DNA of 64,000 bases, from NCBI RefSeq assembly GCF_024171995.1, contig NZ_JAMTCT010000001.1, positions 588,827-652,826 on the forward strand, read 5' to 3'. The position numbers and the translations under genes are program-made. This stretch comes from Promicromonospora umidemergens. GTDB lineage: Bacteria > Actinomycetota > Actinomycetes > Actinomycetales > Cellulomonadaceae. The notes under the pieces were generated by a model. That model was given only the letters and a program-made list of their open reading frames with translations. It was not told the origin of the DNA and made no database searches. Positions 9,801 through 17,204 of the stretch are shown piece by piece (positions within the stretch are counted from its first letter, which is position 1; each line of letters begins with the position of its first letter).

Positions 9801-11236
9801 AGTTCGGGCACCGGTACGTGGTCGGGGCGCCGGGCAGCGGCCGCTCCACGGTGCTGCGGACCACCGCGTTCGCCGCGGCGTCCAAGATGCCCGTCTCCGA
9901 CCTGCACCTGTACGCGATCGACTGCGGCAACGGGGCGCTGACGGTGCTGAACGAGCTGCCGCACACCGGCGCCGTCGTGCTGCGTGGGCAGACCGAGCGG
10001 ACCAAGCGGCTGCTCACCCGCCTCAAGGACGAGCTCGGACGACGCCAGCAGGTGCTCGCGGACGGGAACTTCGCCAGCGTCACCGAGCAGCGTGAGCTCT
10101 CGGAGCCGGGGACCGCTCTGCCGCGCATCATGGTGCTGATCGACCGCTGGGAGAGCTTCATCAGCACCTACGGTGAGGTGGACAGCGGTGCGCTCGTCGA
10201 GGCGGTCCAGGAGCTGCTGCGCGACGGCGCGAGCGCGGGGATCCACCTGCTCGTGTCCGGTGACCGCAGCCTGCTGTCGAGCCGGATGAGCGTCCTGACC
10301 GACGACTCCCTGGTGCTGCGCCTCACGGACCGGTTCGACTACGGGATGGTCGGCATCGACCACAAGAAGCTGCCGGAGGAGATCCAGCCCGGGCGCGGCT
10401 TCCGGTCGGGCAGCGCGCTCGAGGTGCAGGTGGCCATCCTCGGTTCCGACCCGGCGGGGCGTGCCCAGACCAACGCGGCACGCCAGATCGCCGCGGAGGT
10501 CCGCGAGCGGGAGACCGTGCTGCCCGGCAGGGGTCCGTTCCGGGTGGACGACCTCCCGACCACGATCACCGTGGACGCGGCCTACAAGTACGTCGGCCCC
10601 GAGGCGGCAAAGCCGATGTGGGCGCTGCTCGGAGTGGGCGGCGACGACCTGTCGGCCTTCGGCATGGACCTCGCAGGGGACGCCCCGGCGTTCATCGTGG
10701 CCGGGCCCTCGCGGTCCGGACGGTCCACGATGCTCGCCGTCATGACGGAGTCCCTGCTGCGTGGCGGTACCCAGGTGGTGCTGCTGGCTCCGCGTGCGAG
10801 CGTCCTGCGCGACTTCGAGGGCCGGGCCGGCGTGCGTGCGGTGCTCACCGGGACGGAGATCACCGAGGAGGACCTGGCGCCGCACCTGGATCCGGACGGC
10901 TCCCCTGTGGTGCTGGTGGTCGACGACGCGGAGCTCGTGACCGACGCCCCGGCGAAGACCTGGCTGCGCGCCTACCTGCGCACGGCCACCGACAACCAGC
11001 GCGGGCTGATCATCGGCGGCGACGCCTCCGAGGTGGCCAGCGGGTTCTCCGGCTGGCAGGTCGACATCAAGAAGAGCCGGCGGGGCGCGCTGCTCAGCCC
11101 GCAGGACCGGTTCGACGGCGACCTCGTCGGCGCGAGCCTGTCGCGTTCAGCGGTGACGACACAGGTCAATCCGGGCAAGGCCCTGGTGCACCTGGGGACG
11201 GGCGAGCTGGTCACGATGCTGGTGCCGACGCTGTAG
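6830..11236 (+). CDS. eccC: Type VII secretion ATPase EccC with FHA-like N-terminus
   Basis: 1468 residues; ATG 6830 is 1 bp after the upstream stop. Residues ~1-215 are beta-rich and look like the tandem FHA-type domains of Firmicute EssC rather than the short N-terminus of mycobacterial EccC. Two membrane helices lie at ~245-285. Three FtsK/SpoIIIE ATPase domains follow: D1 with GTTGSGKS (~667) and Walker B LLIVIDEF (~772); D2 with GAPGSGRS (~1000); D3 with GPSRSGRS (~1291). D1 has a standard P-loop; D2 and D3 have Arg in place of Lys. The protein is the hexameric motor that recognises and pumps WXG100-type substrates. EccB, EccD, EccE and mycosin do not follow it here and must lie upstream or elsewhere. 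Confidence 0.93.
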   Translation: MHALITTRHGSRETLLSLDLDERTKVTDLAERLSAEVGAPRGATMYVDGSPVSAGTVRVEDGSGSEALAAHSGIRDGAVVTFADPGPGAGASGGPVDLCVTGGTGTGAVVRLGVGESLLQVGPDGRLRVDEPREGGLAAVAIVVALDGGVRVRRLPDPRSAGRPVHVDRSEEPLGEDEAPWPAGTQLRIGPSVLTVQSATRPDADLRPAAEPGHLDYNRPPRLLPPMPATHFRLPAEPMAPARNPLPWLAMAMPAVLGIVMAMVFQSPYYLMFALASPLMGLGNWWMQKRNGVITHKERLKQHAEERAALEEEVLDAVRREQHRRRVSSPGAAELRLVATTPTRRLWERRSTDGDHLTVRLGLSDATSRVEVEDSAEPEHRRKTRATVRSVPVTVSLREAGVVGLAGPGDWPRRRARWMVGQLGVLQSPRDVQVYVLTSSEHVQDWAWAAWLPHVRPSFGQEAVALIGTTTETLSARVAEVNSLISQRRAAMEGNSGKIMAGAQVVVVLDGARRLRALPGVVSILRDGPGVGVSVVCLDGDEQLLPEECTVVALARVDGGMTLSRQDADDLRSVLVDEVLDDWYEPVARAVAAVHDVTASEGEGLIPDSARLVEVLGIEEVDAEDMVARWRMISNGGKGSTEAVVGVSLDGPFTLDMVRDGPHALVGGTTGSGKSEFLQTVVASLAVVNTPETMNFVLVDYKGGAAFSQCEQLPHTVGMVTDLDSHLVERALDSLRAELTFREHVLAAAGAKDLEDYLDAQGRGYVGPTLPRLLIVIDEFASMARELPDFVAGLVNIAQRGRSLGIHLILATQRPGGVVSPEIRANTNLRVALRMTDKSESKDVIDANDAADIAKSQPGRAYARLGSTSLVPFQSARVGGRRLSLSDVVELEPPFVARVATADLGAPPPRRPRTKRHENVETDLAALVETLRETARMGGWPAPRRPWLPALPDLLPFSDVVQPSAGSQFGWALEDSPSDQRQGPAVIDLDEFGHRYVVGAPGSGRSTVLRTTAFAAASKMPVSDLHLYAIDCGNGALTVLNELPHTGAVVLRGQTERTKRLLTRLKDELGRRQQVLADGNFASVTEQRELSEPGTALPRIMVLIDRWESFISTYGEVDSGALVEAVQELLRDGASAGIHLLVSGDRSLLSSRMSVLTDDSLVLRLTDRFDYGMVGIDHKKLPEEIQPGRGFRSGSALEVQVAILGSDPAGRAQTNAARQIAAEVRERETVLPGRGPFRVDDLPTTITVDAAYKYVGPEAAKPMWALLGVGGDDLSAFGMDLAGDAPAFIVAGPSRSGRSTMLAVMTESLLRGGTQVVLLAPRASVLRDFEGRAGVRAVLTGTEITEEDLAPHLDPDGSPVVLVVDDAELVTDAPAKTWLRAYLRTATDNQRGLIIGGDASEVASGFSGWQVDIKKSRRGALLSPQDRFDGDLVGASLSRSAVTTQVNPGKALVHLGTGELVTMLVPTL

Positions 11237-11239
11237 GGC

Positions 11240-11275
11240 GGGACCGGGACCGGGACCGGGACCGGGACCGGGACC
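11240..11275. repeat. GGGACC hexamer tandem repeat after eccC
   Basis: Six consecutive GGGACC units begin 4 bp after the eccC stop codon. They form a G/C-skewed simple repeat in the 140-bp gap before the next gene. No stem with a complementary arm is seen, so it is not an obvious terminator. Confidence 0.85.
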
Positions 11276-11376
11276 GGGGACGGGAGCGGGGCCTCGGGCG
11301 TGGGCGGGCGTGAGGACCTGGGGACCTGGGGCGCGGCGCCTGGGCACGGCGGGCGCCGTCGTGTCACCGTAGGAGC

Positions 11377-12480
11377 GTGCCAGCGCAGCACCCGACAGAC
11401 GTCGATGCCGTCGTCGACGCGCTCTACACGCGGCCCCTCGACGAGTTCGTCGCCGCCAGGGACGCCGCCGTCCGGCAGGTCGCGGACGGCGGTGACCGGA
11501 TCGGCGCCGAGCGGGTCAAGCGCCTGCCCAAACCGTCGGTGGCGGCCTGGGTGATCAACCGGGTGGCCCGCGACCACCCGCAGGAGATCGAGGCGCTCGC
11601 GGACCTCGGCGACGAGCTGCGGGCCGCGACCCAGGACCGGGACCGTGGCCGTCTCCGGGCGCTGGACCACCTGCGGCGGGAGCGTACCGAGGGTCTGGTC
11701 CGCACCGTCCGGGAGGCCGGCGAGGTGGGTGGGCGGACCGTGTCGTCCGCGGTGCTGGACCGCCTGACGGAGACGCTCACCGCGGCGGTGATGGACCCGG
11801 ACGCCGCCGTGGTGGTCCGGGCGGGCCGCCTCTCGCGGGCGCTGCAGCACGTCGGGTTCGGGATCGTGGACGAGCAGGGCGAGGACGCGGACCTCGTGGT
11901 GCTCCACCCGGCGAGGTCCCACGGCGGGCCGCGCTCCGCGAAGGGGTCGGAGGCCGAGGGCTCGTCGGGACCCGGGAAGCCGTCGAGGGCTGAGAAGTCG
12001 TCGAAGGCTGGGAAGGCTGGGAAGGCTGGGAGGCCCACGGGCCCCTCCGGGTCCGGGCCTGCCGAGCAGGATCCGGCAGCGGCCGACGGGGCCGGGTCTA
12101 ATGGGGCAGGGTCTGACAAGGCACGGTCTGACAAGGCACGGTCTGAGAAGGCACGGTCTGATCTTGCCGACGCGGAGCAGGCGGTCGAGGAGTCCTCCGC
12201 ACACGTCGACCGGCTGGAGGCCCGCCGCGACGACGCCCGCGAGCGGCTCCGGACCGCGGACGCGGCGATCGAGCGCGGGGAGGGCGAGGTGGAACGCCTG
12301 GATGAGGAGCTCGAACGCCTTGTCGCCGAGCGGGACGAGGCGCGTCAGGTGCTCGACGACGCACGGGAGGCCGCCGACGAGGCGCGCACGGACCTGACCG
12401 CCGTCGAGGACGACCTCGACGACGCCGTGGAGCGCGCGGCCGAGGCCCGCCGCCGGCGCCGGGAGGCCCGCGGTCGGTGA
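11377..12480 (+). CDS. Coiled-coil protein of unknown function
   Basis: 367 residues from GTG 11377 with TAGGAG at 11368-11373. The N-terminal ~170 residues are helical and Arg-rich with a LPKPSVAAWVINR stretch recurrent in actinobacterial hypothetical proteins. Residues ~185-260 are a low-complexity Ser/Lys/Gly linker containing short tandem repeats (KAGKAG; SDKAR three times), and the last ~110 residues form a long Glu/Arg/Ala coiled coil. No membrane segment or signal peptide. A structural or nucleoid-type role is possible; nothing in the sequence decides it. Confidence 0.6.
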   Translation: MPAQHPTDVDAVVDALYTRPLDEFVAARDAAVRQVADGGDRIGAERVKRLPKPSVAAWVINRVARDHPQEIEALADLGDELRAATQDRDRGRLRALDHLRRERTEGLVRTVREAGEVGGRTVSSAVLDRLTETLTAAVMDPDAAVVVRAGRLSRALQHVGFGIVDEQGEDADLVVLHPARSHGGPRSAKGSEAEGSSGPGKPSRAEKSSKAGKAGKAGRPTGPSGSGPAEQDPAAADGAGSNGAGSDKARSDKARSEKARSDLADAEQAVEESSAHVDRLEARRDDARERLRTADAAIERGEGEVERLDEELERLVAERDEARQVLDDAREAADEARTDLTAVEDDLDDAVERAAEARRRRREARGR

Positions 12481-12648
12481 ACCCGCGGTCGGACCCGGCG
12501 GGCGGCGATCCGGCGGGCGGCGACGCGTTCCGAGCCGGTCGTGAATGGGTTATCCACAGATTCAGAAGCCGGCATGCGATCCGTACGAATGTTCGAGATG
12601 ATGGTCGCGGTGAGGAAGTGGATACCTAGGTGGCAGGAGGTGGTGACC

Positions 12649-14268
12649 GTGCGGCAGCCGACCAGCGGCACGTCCTCCGGTGGTGTGCCTCCCGGTGCGC
12701 TGGAGGAGGTCCTCGGCCGGATCGAGAGCGCGGTCGGTGACCTCGCAGACCTGGTCGGTCCGGAGGTGCTCGACGGGTGGGACGCACCGAGCGTCGCGCG
12801 GCTCGCCGAGGCACACACCCGGGTCCGCCGGGTGACGGGGCGGCTGGACGGGGTCCGGTACACCCTGTTGCCGCGCATCGAGGACGAGGGGTCGTGGCGG
12901 TCGGGCGGAATGTCGCGCACCTTCACGTCGTGGCTGCGCGTGCGGGAAGGCGTTGCGGCGGCCACGGCGCGTAAGGAGGTGGCCACCGCGCGCCGCCTGG
13001 CCACCGCGCTGCCCGCCACGCGCGAGCGGCTGGTGTCCGGAGCGCTGGGTGCCGACCACGCAAGGGTGATGACCGAGGTCGCCCCGACCAGCGAGACGCG
13101 TCAGGATGCGCTGGCCTGGCTGGTCGACACCCGCACCGGAGAGGCGACCACGCCAGAGCAGTTCGTGCAGAGCGTCGCGGTGGACTTCCCGGATCCCGCG
13201 GACGACCCGGACGGTACCCGCACCCGTGAGCGGATCACGCAGGTGCTCGAGGATGCGATCGCCGACGGCGCGCTGGTCACCGGGGAAGGCCTGGTCCTGC
13301 GGGAGGCCGGTGCTCTGAACGCCGACCAGTTCCGTACGGTGGCGCGCCGGTTCGCCACGGTGACGGACCCGGACACCGACGACGTCGAGGACGACAAGGC
13401 CGCCAAGGGCGAATACCTGGACCTGGCCAAGACGTTCGGCGGGTATCACGTCGAGGGCTTCCTGACCGACGAGCACGGCCTGCTGCTGTCCACCGCGGTC
13501 AACGCGGTGACGGGGTCGCCCGCCGCCGAGGACAACAGGACCCCGGGCCAGCGACGTGCCCAGGCCGTGGCCGACGTGGCCCGCCTCGTGCTGGACGCGA
13601 ACGAGGCCTCGCCGGGGGCCGCGATCGCGCCGCACCTGAACGTGACGGTGTCCTGGACGGAGCTGGTCACGCAGGTCACCCGCAGCCGCGACGGGCTCTG
13701 CCTCAGCTGCGGCCACGCGGCCCCCGGCTCAGCCCCGTCCACCCCGTCCGGGCTGCTGTCGGCAGGAGGCCCGGTGTTCACCGAGACCGGTGTCCGGGTG
13801 CCGCGGGCAGTGGTGCGCCGTCTGGCCTGCGACAGTGCGATCACCCGGATCGTGTTCGGTCCGGACGGCGCCGCGCTCGACGTGGGACGTGCGCAGCGCA
13901 CGGTGACCGGCCAGATGCGACGCGCGGTGATCGCCCGCGACAAGCACTGCGTGTTCCCGGGCTGCGATCAGCCGGCTTCGCGCTGCGAGGTTCATCATGC
14001 GGTGACGCACTGGGCAGACGGCGGAAGCACCTCCGTGAGCAACAGCGCACTGCTGTGCTGGCATCATCATCAGCTCGTGGACGCCAGGGGCATCGTCATG
14101 CACTGGACCGGCAAGCCCACGGCCGCCGACGGCGCTGGAACCCTGCTGGAGACAGGGTGGGCCTTCACCGACGCCCACGGTCGCCGCATCCGCCTGCCCG
14201 AGGCCATCGAACCCGCGCCAGAGCCGGACAACACCTGCTCGCTCGAACCACCGGGCGCGGCGGCATGA
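12649..14268 (+). CDS. DUF222 and HNH endonuclease domain protein
   Basis: About 539 residues from GTG 12649, preceded at 8 bp by AGGAGG (12635-12640); the frame stays open to 12541, so a longer form is possible. The helical DUF222 region covers most of the protein. The C-terminal HNH nuclease has the zinc knuckle C-VFPGC, then CEVHH, an Asn (SNSALLC) and CWHHHQ. Such proteins occur in many copies in Micrococcales and Mycobacteria, often linked to 13E12-type repeats; their biological role is unsettled. No flanking terminal repeat or intron sequence is seen, so it is called an ordinary gene, not a mobile element. Confidence 0.85.
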   Translation: MRQPTSGTSSGGVPPGALEEVLGRIESAVGDLADLVGPEVLDGWDAPSVARLAEAHTRVRRVTGRLDGVRYTLLPRIEDEGSWRSGGMSRTFTSWLRVREGVAAATARKEVATARRLATALPATRERLVSGALGADHARVMTEVAPTSETRQDALAWLVDTRTGEATTPEQFVQSVAVDFPDPADDPDGTRTRERITQVLEDAIADGALVTGEGLVLREAGALNADQFRTVARRFATVTDPDTDDVEDDKAAKGEYLDLAKTFGGYHVEGFLTDEHGLLLSTAVNAVTGSPAAEDNRTPGQRRAQAVADVARLVLDANEASPGAAIAPHLNVTVSWTELVTQVTRSRDGLCLSCGHAAPGSAPSTPSGLLSAGGPVFTETGVRVPRAVVRRLACDSAITRIVFGPDGAALDVGRAQRTVTGQMRRAVIARDKHCVFPGCDQPASRCEVHHAVTHWADGGSTSVSNSALLCWHHHQLVDARGIVMHWTGKPTAADGAGTLLETGWAFTDAHGRRIRLPEAIEPAPEPDNTCSLEPPGAAA

Positions 14269-14321
14269 CCACGGATCACGGCGGCTGCCCCAGGCGGGCG
14301 CAATGGCCCGGCCGAACCGCG

Positions 14322-15065
14322 CTACGTCGTGATGGCGTCGGCCACGACCTCGCGTTCAGCGCCTGCCGCGATGCGCCAGACGGCGTCGGCGAGGTCGTCG
14401 GGATCGAGAGTCGCCCCGGCGACGGCCGCCCCGTGCGCGTCACCGGCGTCCGCCGGCAGGGACGTCAGCATCCGGTGGATGTCGCCACGCTCGACAAGGC
14501 CGCCGATCACGAGGGAGCCCACGTGGACGCCGTCGGACGCCACGGCTTCCGCGAGGGTGAGGGCGTACGTGCGCAGCGCGGCCGACGCCGGGGCGAACGG
14601 TCCGAGGAACGGCAGCGGGACCACGGCGCTGAGCCCAGCCACGTAGACGATGGCGCCGCTGCCGCGCTCGCGCATCCCGGGCAGGACCAGCCCAGCCAGC
14701 TCGATGGCGGGCTCGACGACCTGAGCGGCGACCTCGCGCACGTCGGCAGCACCGGTCTCGAGGATGCCGACCGGTGCTGCCGCGGGATTGTCCGCGCCGG
14801 GCCCGTGGTAGACGACGTCGACCGGTCCGAGCCGGCTCTCGACCTCGTCGACCGCGCGGCGCAGCCGTCCGGGCTCGCGCACGTCCGCGGCGACGGCGAC
14901 GGCGCGGACCCCGGCCGAGTGCAGCTCGTCCAGGTAGCCGGGGTGCCGGTCGGCGCTGCGGGAGACCAGACCGACGGCGTACCCCTCGGCGCCGAAGCGA
15001 CGGGCTACCGACATGCCGAGCCCGGGACCTGCTCCCAGGACCAGCAGCGTGGGGGAGGTGCTCAT
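14322..15065 (-). CDS. SDR-family NAD(P)-dependent oxidoreductase
   Basis: 247 residues from ATG 15065, with GAGGAG 7-12 bp upstream; the frame extends further but has no better start. Rossmann fold with LGAGPGLGMSVARRF at the N-terminus. The classical SDR YxxxK is not in its normal form: the region has FAPASAALRTYA, so this is an atypical SDR. The substrate is unknown. It is divergent from an HxlR-type regulator 111 bp away, a common regulator/target arrangement. Confidence 0.75.
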   Translation of the reverse strand: MSTSPTLLVLGAGPGLGMSVARRFGAEGYAVGLVSRSADRHPGYLDELHSAGVRAVAVAADVREPGRLRRAVDEVESRLGPVDVVYHGPGADNPAAAPVGILETGAADVREVAAQVVEPAIELAGLVLPGMRERGSGAIVYVAGLSAVVPLPFLGPFAPASAALRTYALTLAEAVASDGVHVGSLVIGGLVERGDIHRMLTSLPADAGDAHGAAVAGATLDPDDLADAVWRIAAGAEREVVADAITT

Positions 15066-15120
15066 TCTTGTCTCCTCGTCGTCGGCCGCCGATCCGGCCG
15101 TGAGATGCCGACCGTTGGAT

Positions 15121-15146
15121 ACGGTGACGGGATCGATCCTCACCGT
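15121..15146. promoter_or_regulatory. Candidate HxlR operator, nested palindrome
   Basis: In the 111-bp divergent gap, ACGGTGA (15121-15127) pairs exactly with TCACCGT (15140-15146), and the spacer contains the 10-bp palindrome GGATCGATCC (15130-15139). Position between SDR and HxlR genes makes it the best binding-site candidate for the regulator. Inference from symmetry and location. Confidence 0.5.
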
Positions 15147-15176
15147 CGCGCGGACGTCTCGGAAGAAGGCACTTTC

Positions 15177-15563
15177 ATGTCAGATGGGAACACCGGTGTG
15201 CCCCACATGGTCACCGCCGCCGTCGGCGCCCGGCTGCCGGGCCAGGTCCGAGCGGCGGACTACGAGGCGTGTCCGGTCACCCACACGGTCCGGATGCTGG
15301 GCGACAAGTGGACGCTGCTCGTGCTGATGCTGCTCGCGGAGCGGGCGCACCGGTTCAACGAGCTGCACCGGCGCGCCGACGGCATCAGCCAGCGGATGCT
15401 GACCCGTACGCTCCGGACGCTGGAGGACGACGGGCTCGTCGCACGGACCGTGTTCCCCACGGTCCCGCCCGGCGTCGAGTACGACCTCACCGCGCGAGGC
15501 CGCGAGCTGCTGGTCCCGCTGTCCGCCCTGGCGGACTGGGTGGTGCAGGGGCGCGCGGCATAG
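15177..15563 (+). CDS. HxlR-family winged-helix transcriptional regulator
   Basis: 128 residues from ATG 15177 (AAGAAGG upstream at 15163-15169). It shows the HxlR core: CPVTHTVRMLGDKWTLLVL, RFNEL, GISQRMLTRTLR.LEDDGLV.RTVFPTVPPGVEYDLT, the standard MarR-like winged helix that often senses reactive electrophiles or quinones through the conserved N-terminal Cys (here in EACPVT). Likely controls the divergent SDR gene and itself through the palindrome between them. Confidence 0.9.
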   Translation: MSDGNTGVPHMVTAAVGARLPGQVRAADYEACPVTHTVRMLGDKWTLLVLMLLAERAHRFNELHRRADGISQRMLTRTLRTLEDDGLVARTVFPTVPPGVEYDLTARGRELLVPLSALADWVVQGRAA

Positions 15564-15684
15564 GCCGGGTGGGCGAACCCCGTTCACGAACCTTTCTGTC
15601 GCGTCTTGAGCGTTGAAATGACTGTGGTTAGCGTCCCTCTCGACGCGCGGCACCGGCGCTGTGCGTGGAAGGAGAATGCCTGAG

Positions 15685-17067
15685 ATGACTGGCTTCGAGA
15701 AAGAGTCCCCTGTCGACCGGCGGGCGGTCCTTGCGGGCGCCGCAGGCCTCGCAGGCTCGCTGGCACTGGGGTGGGCGCAGCCTGCCACTGCGGCGTCGGC
15801 CGTGCGGGCTCCGGGAGCGGCTGCCGCGGGTGCAACCCACCGGAACCCCGCGAGCTACCCGGCCAACTGGCCCGACCCCGAGCCCTACGGAGCCGCGGAC
15901 ACCCGGCTGGACCTGTGGCCGCGCGAGGACAACTCCTTCATCCTGCCGCTGGAGCTCCGCCCTCGTGACGAGGAGCGCGGCCAGGTCTGGATCCGGGACA
16001 CGTACGTCAACTGCTTCGTCGTCGACGGGCGACCCGTCTACGTCGCGACGGGGACCACCCGCGTGCCGGGCCGCCCAGCGGCCGGCCCGTGGAACGACGG
16101 CATCTTCATGTGGGTGGCCAGCTCCCTGCGCGGACCGTGGAAGCTGGTCGACACGACCGGCATCCGGCCCGACGCGGAGAAGGGCAAGGTGTGGTCGCCC
16201 GAGTTCGTGGACGAGAACCGGCCCGGGCGCACCGTCGTGGCACCGTGGCAGGAGTACTGGTACGACGACGGCCAGTTCGGCAAGCGCGGTAACGCCTGGG
16301 CCCCCGAGGTGCACTACTTCCGCGGCACCTGGTACATCGTCGCCTGCATGGGTGACCACTCCCGCAAGGTCGGCTCGTTCATGCTCGTGAGCGAGGGCGG
16401 CGTCGAGGGCCCGTACCGGCTCGTCGAGGGCAACCTCGACAAGCCGTTCGGCGAATCGTTCGTCGGCGGGCCGGGCTTCATCGAGCCGGGCGCCTACCAC
16501 CACATCGACGGCAGCCTCTTCTCCGAGGGCGACGACGCGTGGCTCGTGCTGCACAACGACCTCTACGCGAAGTTCCGGGACGACATGGAGGACATCGCCC
16601 CGACCACCGACCTGCCGAGGTTCCGGCAGACGCCGTACACGCCCGAGCCGTACCTTGAGGGCGCGTACATGTTCAAGCACGGCGGCAGGTACTACCTCTC
16701 GCACGCCGCGTGGGACCGCACGTCGACCAACCTCGACGGGAGCACACGGAACGCCTACGACCCTCCAGCACCCGGACGTGTGCAGTACCAGTACGACCTC
16801 GTCGTCGCCGTGTCCGACAGCTTCGAGGGCCCGTACACCGAGCGCTGGACCGCTGGTGTGGGAGCCGGCCACAACAACATCTTCCTCGATCGCAGCGGCA
16901 AGCCCTGGGCGACGTTCTTCCGCAACCCGGCCCAGGGCTACTGGGCCGACCCGTCGCGCATCGACGACGCCGCCGTCGCGGGCGTCGTGGAGCTGGAGTG
17001 GACCGGTCCAGAGGGCAACCGCCTGTATGTCCGGCGCGGCAGGGGCCACGGCGGACCTCGGGGGTGA
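15685..17067 (+). CDS. Exported GH43-like glycoside hydrolase
   Basis: 460 residues from ATG 15685 (GGAAGGAG at 15667-15674; ATG 15676 also possible). The N-terminus is a twin-arginine-like signal: DRRAVLAGAAGLAGSLAL, ending near ATAA. The body repeats five-bladed beta-propeller motifs: IRDTYV, WAPEVHYFRGTWY, HIDGSLFSEGDDAW, LEGAYMFKHGGRYY and GHNNIF. GH43-type catalytic acids would be the Asp in IRDT, the Asp in HIDGS and the Glu in LEGAY. This group usually cleaves arabinan, xylan or related side chains; the substrate cannot be read. A hairpin follows the stop. Confidence 0.8.
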   Translation: MTGFEKESPVDRRAVLAGAAGLAGSLALGWAQPATAASAVRAPGAAAAGATHRNPASYPANWPDPEPYGAADTRLDLWPREDNSFILPLELRPRDEERGQVWIRDTYVNCFVVDGRPVYVATGTTRVPGRPAAGPWNDGIFMWVASSLRGPWKLVDTTGIRPDAEKGKVWSPEFVDENRPGRTVVAPWQEYWYDDGQFGKRGNAWAPEVHYFRGTWYIVACMGDHSRKVGSFMLVSEGGVEGPYRLVEGNLDKPFGESFVGGPGFIEPGAYHHIDGSLFSEGDDAWLVLHNDLYAKFRDDMEDIAPTTDLPRFRQTPYTPEPYLEGAYMFKHGGRYYLSHAAWDRTSTNLDGSTRNAYDPPAPGRVQYQYDLVVAVSDSFEGPYTERWTAGVGAGHNNIFLDRSGKPWATFFRNPAQGYWADPSRIDDAAVAGVVELEWTGPEGNRLYVRRGRGHGGPRG

Positions 17068-17084
17068 CCGTCCGGAGGCGGAGC

Positions 17085-17141
17085 GTGCTGCTCTGCGTGG
17101 ACGCTGTCGGCACTGTCGACGCTGTCGACGCAGAGCAGCAC
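17085..17141. terminator. Hairpin after the GH43-like gene
   Basis: A perfect 14-bp stem, GTGCTGCTCTGCGT at 17085-17098 with its complement at 17128-17141, begins 17 bp past the stop codon. The 29-nt loop contains repeated CTGTCG elements. No T-tract follows, as is usual in high-GC actinobacteria, so it is read as a factor-assisted terminator; an attenuator for the downstream regulator gene is an alternative. Confidence 0.6.
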
Positions 17142-17204
17142 ACCTCGCAGGGGTAGCTTCACCCCGCGGCAGGACCCACCCGGTCGGGTGGATACCGTAC
17201 GCGT

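Noticed and set aside
12541-14268. Mobile element carrying the HNH gene
   Set aside because: No terminal inverted or direct repeats or target duplication seen; DUF222-HNH genes occur as ordinary scattered genes in this group.
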